DNA from: Lepus europaeus
Lineage: Eukaryota; Chordata; Mammalia; Lagomorpha; Leporidae
DNA length: 64,000 bases
Direction of reading: 5' to 3'
NCBI RefSeq assembly: GCF_033115175.1
Contig: NC_084837.1
Span: forward strand, 63,511,266-63,575,265
Positions 57,560 through 64,000 of the stretch are shown in pieces; the stretch's first letter is position 1, and each line of letters starts with the position of its first letter. The notes beneath the pieces are model-generated. The model ran no database searches and was not told the origin of the DNA. It worked only from the letters and a program-made list of their open reading frames with translations. The position numbers were made by a program, and so were the translations under genes.

Positions 57560-58289
57560 CCAGTTTACTTTCATGTTAAGTGTAGCATTTAAGCTCGCTA
57601 ATGAAGCTGCTCTAGAAGCCAGTGTTGGCGTATCTATACAGCTGTACCTAGGGCTCTGGCATTGCTTCAAGCAGATCTTTAGTTGAGCTCCAGTTGGGTC
57701 TGTCCTGCTGCTTCCTCACACTCCATTCCCTGGAGCAATGTGGGGAAAAGTGGGGAAGGTGTTCACTGGATCAGCTGACAGGGGCAGTGGCGAAAGCCAT
57801 CATTGGACCCAGGAAGTGTCTCGCAGCCTGTGTGGCACTGAGGTGGCTGGCAGGGGAGAGCTGCAGCTGGACCTACCCCTTGTGCATGGTTCACTTTCTG
57901 ATTGACTGTTTGGGATACAAGTGTTGTATAGATCATCCCCAAAAACCTGATGGCCTCTTCCTGTGTGCAGTATTGTGAAGGGCTTTCAGCTGCATGGTGG
58001 TCTGTTCAGCTGTACGTAACAGCCTCACTTGAAGGTAGAGAACTGAACTGAAATGTGAAATTTTTCCAGGCCATGAATTCCCCCGGTAGCTTTGGATATA
58101 GCCATCCAGTTATATGCAGGGTATCTTTCACTCTTACAGTTTTTGCTATCTCCATACCATTGTTAAGATGGATTTTTATAGTGGAAGAGAAACTGCTTGT
58201 TAGATGGAGTTGTTCATTCAAGGAGAGGCATTTGCTGGGGTTTAGTATAGAGTAGAACTTCTTAGTAGGGAGTCAGCACTCATTTTTTC

Positions 58290-58355
58290 TCTTTCTTCTT
58301 TTTTAAAGATTTATTTATTTACTTGAAAGTCAGAGTTACACAGAGAGAAAAGGAG

Positions 58356-58397
<42 letters not shown>

Positions 58398-58635
58398 CTT
58401 CCATCCACTGGTTCACTCCCCAAATGGCTGCAATGGCCGGAGCTGTGCCAATCCGAAGCCAGGAGCTTCTTCCCAGTCTCCCATGTGGGTGCAGGGGCCC
58501 AAGGCTTTGAGCGATCCTCTGCTGCCCTCCCAGGCACATCAGCAGGGAGCTGGATTGGAAGTGGAGCAGCTGGAACTTGAACCTGTACCCACATGGGATG
58601 CTGTGGCTTAACCTGCTGCATCACAGTGCTGGCCC
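58290..58635 (-). mobile_element. C-SINE, middle-aged
   Basis: Flanked by agcactcatttttt and agtactcatttctt; (GA)n at 58360-58396. Confidence 0.93.
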
Positions 58636-58859
58636 CTGGCAGTACTCATTTCTTAACACTTTAGTTACAATAGCTTTTAATAAATTTCTGCTGCATGTAA
58701 TAGTATTTCAAAGAGTGATTTGCTTGAGATCATATCCAAATCTCTCTTGGATATTAAATCTGAATTGGCATTAAAACAGGAATTCTAGTGCATTTGTGAA
58801 CCTCAAAGTATTAGGGAAGAGTTTACGTTGCTGCCAGAAGTCTTTTTGAATTACATAAA

Positions 58860-59700
58860 TTTGCATGAAGGTAATATAGAGAAAAAGGCGCTAGTAAACA
58901 CCTTAAATAAGTCACGCAACCCAGACATCCCACACCTAGGGGAAATAAATTTACTCCTGAGCCCAGTGTTTGGTGCAGCAATTAAGACGCCACCTGGGAT
59001 GCCCTCATCCCATATCAGAGTGTCTGGTTTGATCCCATCTCCTGCCAACATACACCCTGGAAGGGAGCAGTCCTTCCCACCCACAAGGGAGACTCGGATT
59101 GAGTTCAGGGCTTTTGGCTTTGGTCTGGCCTAGCCCTGGCTGTTGCAGGCATTTGAGTGTGAACTATCAGATGGAATATCTCTGTCTCTCTACTTTCAAA
59201 TACCAAATGGAAAGAAATAAAAATTTAAAATTAATTAGTTCCTATTAGCTCAAGTGAAAGAAAAGCTAAGATTTTTGCAGAAACTTGTACTTGAACATAG
59301 ACCCATCCCAAGAGTGAAACAAGGCAGATGTTTTTCAGCTGATAAAAGGATAAATACTGTGTAATGGAAAACTATTTAGCAATCAAAAGGAGCAAGCTGC
59401 TGATTCTTGTTGCAACATGGGAGCCTCTCAGATGCACTCTGCTAAATGAGCAGGCGTCACTCTGTGTGATTCCATCTGTATATGCCTTTCTATGTTAGGC
59501 ACGTCTGCAAGGCCGGAGAACAGGTCCGCGGTTGCCAAGGGATGGAACGAAGCCAGGGAACTTGGGGGCAGATGATGGAGCTGTCCGTATCTTGATTGTG
59601 GTATTGGTTAAACTCCACGTATTTGTCAAACTCATAGGACAGACATTAGAAAGGATAAAATATCCCATATGTAAATTATACCTCAATTTTTTTAAAGATT
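58860..59700 (+). mobile_element. old L1 3' end, interrupted
   Basis: About 58860-58956 and 59206-59700: gtaatggaaaactatttagc, tgcaacatgggagcctctca, aaattatacctcaattttt. Confidence 0.82.
58957..59205 (+). mobile_element. C-SINE, oldest class
   Basis: gcagcaattaagacgccacc to ctctactttcaaatacc. Confidence 0.82.
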
Positions 59701-60117
59701 ATAATCACAGAAATATTGCCATCATTTGCATTTTGTCTATGTAAGTTACCAGTTTGGTGTGAAAGAGTAGGTTTTTGGTGTGAAACTCTTGGGTTTTCAG
59801 CCTTTTCAGGAAGTTAGTAACTAGGTCTCTCGAATGAAATGGGCAGAGTAACATTTCATGGCTGCTTATGAAGAAGAGAGTGTCAGCTGGTTAATCTGAG
59901 AAGGTCATTTTCTCATTCTGGCCAAGGAAGGAGGGTGCTCCTAAAATAGAGACTGGAAGAAGAAAACACACACTTAGTAGCAGTCTATTATTTTAAAATC
60001 TGTCTTGGTGCCTGACCTATAATTGCGTAGCAGTATCATCATCAAGAAATAATACTAATAGTATTTATTAGCTGTGTTTTCTCTCTTTTTGGCACAAGGG
60101 AAAAATGTTTTAAGTGA

Positions 60118-60365
60118 GTAAACCGTGACAGAAGAGCCAGGGTTGTCTGCCCAGGACTGAATCGTGGCTCTGTCATGTACTGACTGTTAGTGGATGAGAT
60201 ACAACTTAGGAAAGCTACTTAACCTCTCTCCTGCTCTTTAGTTTCTTTACCTTTAGATGAGGATGATAACTATACCTACCATGGGTTGTTGTGAAGGGTA
60301 AATGTCAGATGTTTAACAAAGTACCTGGCATCTAGTAAGTACAGTGTAATTGTGGACTGGCATTG
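60118..60365 (+). mobile_element. MIR, nearly full length
   Basis: actgaatcgtggctctgtca, gctacttaacctctctcctg, aagtacctggcatctagtaa. Confidence 0.88.
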
Positions 60366-60409
60366 GTATTAACAGAGAGCAGAGCAAGTAATCATTTGCT
60401 ACATTTGCA

Positions 60410-60711
60410 TTTTTTAAAAAGATTATTTATTTGTGTCACAAAGAAAGAGATCTCACATCCTCTGGTTCATTCCTCAAATGGCCACAACAGCTGGGGTTGG
60501 GCCAGGCCAAAGCTAGGAGCCTGGAACTCCATCCAGGTGTCCCATGTAGATAGCAGGGGCCCAAGTACTTGGGCCATCTTCTTCTGCTTTCCCAGGCTCA
60601 TTAGCAGGGAGCTGGATCAGAAATGGAGCAGCAGACACTTGAACTGGTACCCATATGGGATGTCAGCATCGCAGGAGGCTATTTAACTTACTATGCCATA
60701 ACGCTGGGCCC
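60410..60711 (-). mobile_element. C-SINE, middle-aged
   Basis: aaaagattatttatttgtgt to cataacgctgggcccc. Confidence 0.9.
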
Positions 60712-60727
60712 CATTTGTTGCATTTTT

Positions 60728-61387
60728 AAAAAAATGTTTATTTTATTTTTTTGAAAGGCAGTGTTATTGGGGGGGGGGTGAGGGAGGGGGAGAGAGAGAG
60801 ATCTTCCATTTGCTAGTTTACTTCCAAAATGGCTGCAACAGCCAGGACTGGACTAAGCTGAAGCCAGGAGCCTGGAACTCCATCTGGAGTCTCATATGGG
60901 TGGCAGGGATCCAGGTACTTGGGCCATCTTCTTTCCTCTTCTTCTTCTTTTTTTTTTTTAAGATTTATTATTTATTTGAGTGCAGAGTTACAGACAAAAA
61001 GAGGGAGAGACAGATAAAGAGGTCTTCCATCTGATGGATCACTCCCCAAATGACCACAATGGCTGGAGCAGAGCCAATCTGAAGCCAGCTGCCAGGAGCT
61101 TCCTCCAGGTCTCCCACGTGGGTGCAGGGTCCCAAACACTTGGATTATCTTCTACTGCCTTCCCAGGTCATAAACAGAGAGCTGAATCAGAAGAGGAGCA
61201 GCTGGGACACAAACCAGTGCCCATATGGGATGCCGGTGCCACAGGCAGAGGCTTAACTTACTACACCCTTGGGCCATCTTATGCTTTTCCAGGCACATTA
61301 GCAGGGAGCTGGATCAGAACAGCCAGGACTTGAACTGGCTCCCATATGGGATGTCAGCATTTGCCACTGTGCCACAATGCTGACCCC
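60728..61387 (-). mobile_element. C-SINE, older, interrupted
   Basis: 60728-60930 and 61267-61387; outer target repeat catttgttgcattttt on both sides. Confidence 0.9.
60931..61266 (-). mobile_element. C-SINE, middle-aged, nested in the same orientation
   Basis: Target repeat cttgggccatctt at about 60918-60930 and 61267-61279. Confidence 0.92.
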
Positions 61388-61710
61388 CATTTGTTGCATT
61401 TTTGAGAGATTAGAATGAACTGTGGAGAAGTAAAGGGAGAAAGGAACCATATGACAGTATATCCCTTTGTGGCCAAGACTTGCTTACTGGTACTTCTTCC
61501 TCCTTTAATCTCACTTAAATCATCAGGACAAAACAGAGATGTGAATGGAAGTGGTGGAGTTTTCAGATTAGGGTTTGTATGTATTGATTTAGCACTTGTT
61601 GTCAGACCCTGAGTTCGAGGTCAGAAATATATTTATGAAGGTATGTAGCAAAATTCATGGAGAAATAGAACAGAACAGTGTTTATTTTGTCCCCCCAAAT
61701 TTGGAAATCT

Positions 61711-62030
61711 GGGGTTGGCATTATGGCACAGCAAGTTAAACAACTGCCTGAAATGCTGGTGTCCCATATGGGTGCCGGTTAGAGTCCCAGCTGCTCTATT
61801 TCCAACCCAGTTCCATGCTATGCACCTGGGAAAACAGTGGAAGATGGCCCAAGTGCTTGGGCCCCTGCACCCATGTGGGAAACCTGGAAGAAGCTTCTGG
61901 CTTGGGCCTGGCTGAGCCACAGCTGTTGTGGCAATTTTGGGAGTGAACCAGTGGATGGAGGAGGATCTCTGTCTCTCTCTCTCTAATTCTGCCTATCAAA
62001 TAAATAGACAAATGTTTATATAAAAAGAAA
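61711..62030 (+). mobile_element. C-SINE, middle-aged
   Basis: ggggttggcattatggcaca to tcaaataaatagac. Confidence 0.92.
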
Positions 62031-62036
62031 AAAACA

Positions 62037-62292
62037 GGGGCTGGAGCTGTGGTGTAGTGGGCTAAGCTTCCGCCTACAGCTATTCCTCTTCCAATCCAGC
62101 TCTCTGCTATGGCCTGGGAAAGGAGTGGAGGATGGCCCAAACTGCTGGCTCCTGGCTTTGGATCAGCCCAGCCCTGGCCATTGGTGGTTGTTTGGAGAGT
62201 GAACTAACGGATGGAAGACCTTTCTCTCTGTCTCTCCCTCTCTCTGTAACTCTACCTCTCAAATAAACCTTTAAAAAAAAGAGAGAGGAAAA
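62037..62292 (+). mobile_element. C-SINE with two internal deletions
   Basis: The head ccgcctacagct jumps to attcctcttcc, and tggcccaaact jumps to gctggctcctgg. Confidence 0.88.
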
Positions 62293-62351
62293 AAAAAAAA
62301 AAACTATAGACAGACTTCAGTACTCTTTAAATTTCATTTCTCCACAAACTT

Positions 62352-62610
62352 TCAAAAAAGATTTTTTAAAATTTGCTTTAAAGGTGGAGAGACAGTGACA
62401 GCAAGATCTTTCATCTGCTGATTTATTCCCCAAATGCCCTTAATAGGCCAGTGTGGGCCAGACTGAAGCGAGAAATCTAAAACTCCTCTGGGTCTCCTGT
62501 GTGGATGCCAAACACTCTTCTGCCAAGGTGCACATTAACAGGAAGCTGGAATTAGAAGAGGAGCCAGGACTTAAACCCAGGCACTCTACCATGAAATGCT
62601 AATGTCCTCG
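62352..62610 (-). mobile_element. C-SINE, oldest class
   Basis: gatctttcatctgctgattt to gaaatgctaatgtcctc. Confidence 0.8.
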
Positions 62611-62611
62611 G

Positions 62612-63165
62612 TCCTGGCTCCTCCACCCAAATCCAGCTTCCTGCTCATGTGTCCGGAAGGCAGCAGATGTTGGCCCAAATATTTTGGTCCCCTGCCACCC
62701 ATATGGGAGAACCAGTCTGGCCCAGATCTGGTTGTTGTGGTTGTCGCTATTTGGGGAGTGAACCAGCAGATAGAGATCTCTCTCTATCCTTTTTTTTTTT
62801 TTTTTAAACACTTATTTATTTGACAGGTAGAGTTATAGACAGTGAGAGAAAGAAACAAGAGAGAAAGGTCTTCTTCTGTTGGCCACCACGGCTGGTGCTG
62901 CGCCGATCTGAAGCCAGGAACCAGGTGCTTCCTCCCAGTCTCCCATGCGGGTGCAGGGCCCAAGTACCTGGGCTACCATCCACTGCCCTCCTGGGCCACA
63001 GCAGAGAGCTGGACTGGAAGAGGAGCAACCAGGACTAGAACCTGGCACCCATATGGGATGCCAGCGCCGCAAGGCGGAGGATTAACCAAGTGAGCCAGGG
63101 CGCCTGCCCCTCTGTCTATCCTTTTGTCTGTCACTCTGCCTTTCAAATAAATAAAAAATATGGAT
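62612..63165 (+). mobile_element. C-SINE, older, interrupted
   Basis: 62612-62791 and 63109-63165 (tctgcctttcaaataaataa). Confidence 0.86.
62792..63108 (-). mobile_element. C-SINE, younger, nested
   Basis: Target repeat ctatcctttt on both sides; ends gagccagggcgcctgcccc. Confidence 0.93.
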
Positions 63166-63260
63166 GAGATTTATGAATAAATAATAATAATATGAAGTAA
63201 ATAATAATCAAGTACCTTGTGTACTTTTTTTCCTCTTTAAGTACTCAAAATATAAAATGA

Positions 63261-63592
63261 GGGGCAGGTGTTGGTCTAACAGGTAACCTATTAGGATGCC
63301 CACAACCCACATTGGAGTAAATGGGTTTGGTGCAGGCTCTAGCTCCTGATTCCATCTTCTTGCTAATGCAGACTCTGGGAGGCAGTGATGATGGCCTAGG
63401 TAATTGGGTCCCTGCCACCCATGTGGAAGACCTGGCTTGAGTGTCTCCTGACTTCATTTCCTGGCTGTTTCAGGCATTTGGGGAGTGAACCAGCAGATGG
63501 GAGTTCTCTCTTATCTATTTTATTTTCCTCTTATCTATCTGACTTTCTCTCTCTCTGCCTCTCAAATACATTAATTAATTAATTTAAAGAAT
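63261..63592 (+). mobile_element. C-SINE, oldest class
   Basis: gggcaggtgttggtctaaca to ctctcaaatacattaatt. Confidence 0.85.
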
Positions 63593-63837
63593 ATATAAAA
63601 AATGACCTAAAAACAAAGTTTTTAAGCTTATTCCAACAGCCCCAGAAATGCTCATTTTTAGCATGCACTATATAATAAAAAAAAGTGCCAGAGTATCAGT
63701 TAGCTATACCACTTAGGAGAGTGAGTGGATTGCTTTGTGAACAGGGTTGTTACCAGTTCCTGAGATCAGTGCTTCAGTGGTGTAGAGGGAGATCAGTGAT
63801 AATTTGAGGTAGCCCCCAGTTCACCTTTCCAGTTGCT

Positions 63838-64000
63838 TTTTTTTTTTTTTTTTTTTTTTGACAGGCAGAGTTAGACAGTGAGAGAGACAGAGAGAAAAGG
63901 CTTCCTTCTGTTGGTTCACTCCTCAAATGGCTGCTACGGCCAGCGTGCCGCGCTGATCCGAAGCCAGGAGCCAGGTGCTTCCTCCTGGTCTCCCATGCGG
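63838..64000 (-). mobile_element. C-SINE, younger, cut by window end
   Basis: 24-base T run, gacaggcagagttagacagt; head lies beyond the window. Confidence 0.95.

Noticed and set aside
57694-57978. 94-codon ORF in RTF1 intron 1
   Set aside because: No recognisable domain, no splice context, unremarkable for random sequence of this GC content.

Overview
This is a 64 kb piece of a lagomorph genome, most likely European rabbit or a close relative. The diagnosis rests on about 95 copies or fragments of the tRNA-derived C-repeat (CSINE) family. These have a GC-rich head (ggccggcgccgcggctcaat), a B-box-like ggttctagtcc, a CT-rich tract and an A-rich tail, and by my boundaries they cover roughly two-fifths of the window. 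Three age classes are visible. Young copies end in actgtccactctgcctgtc plus poly-A. Middle-aged copies end in gtaactctgactttcaaata. The oldest have heads like taagatgcccacatcccata. SINE boundaries below are good to about 10-15 bp; strand + means the A-rich tail is at the right end.

The gene content is ordinary mammalian and matches the human 15q15.1 order NUSAP1 - NDUFAF1 - RTF1. (1) The last two coding exons and 3' UTR of NUSAP1 lie at 631-739 and 2108-about 2950, + strand. (2) A complete NDUFAF1 (complex I assembly factor CIA30) lies on the minus strand: four coding exons at 21512-20937, 13376-13191, 9341-9267 and 8751-8602, giving 328 codons with every junction in frame, plus a noncoding first exon ending at 28149 in an ETS-motif-rich promoter. 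(3) RTF1 exon 1 lies in a CpG island (46812-47009, + strand), and its first intron fills the rest of the window. NUSAP1 and NDUFAF1 converge tail to tail across 5.6 kb of L1 and SINE sequence. NDUFAF1 and RTF1 diverge across about 18.5 kb of repeat-rich DNA. The three genes are functionally unrelated (spindle, mitochondrion, Pol II elongation).

The rest is transposon stratigraphy. A minus-strand HMGN1 retropseudogene (about 10063-12139) splits an older CSINE whose duplicated target site is exactly preserved at both outer ends, and was itself hit by younger CSINEs. A 394 bp solo LTR (24651-25044) with a perfect 5 bp target duplication sits inside another CSINE. A young 5'-truncated L1 sits inside an older L1. 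MIR, L2 and DNA-transposon fossils occupy much of the non-SINE space.

I found no sign of a new multi-gene system. The points most worth following are the nested retrocopy, the solo LTR, the two in-frame RTF1 starts with an NRF1-like palindrome over the upstream ATG, and the NDUFAF1 ETS cluster. Family names and orthologue comparisons come from memory of these genes and repeats; no search was run.
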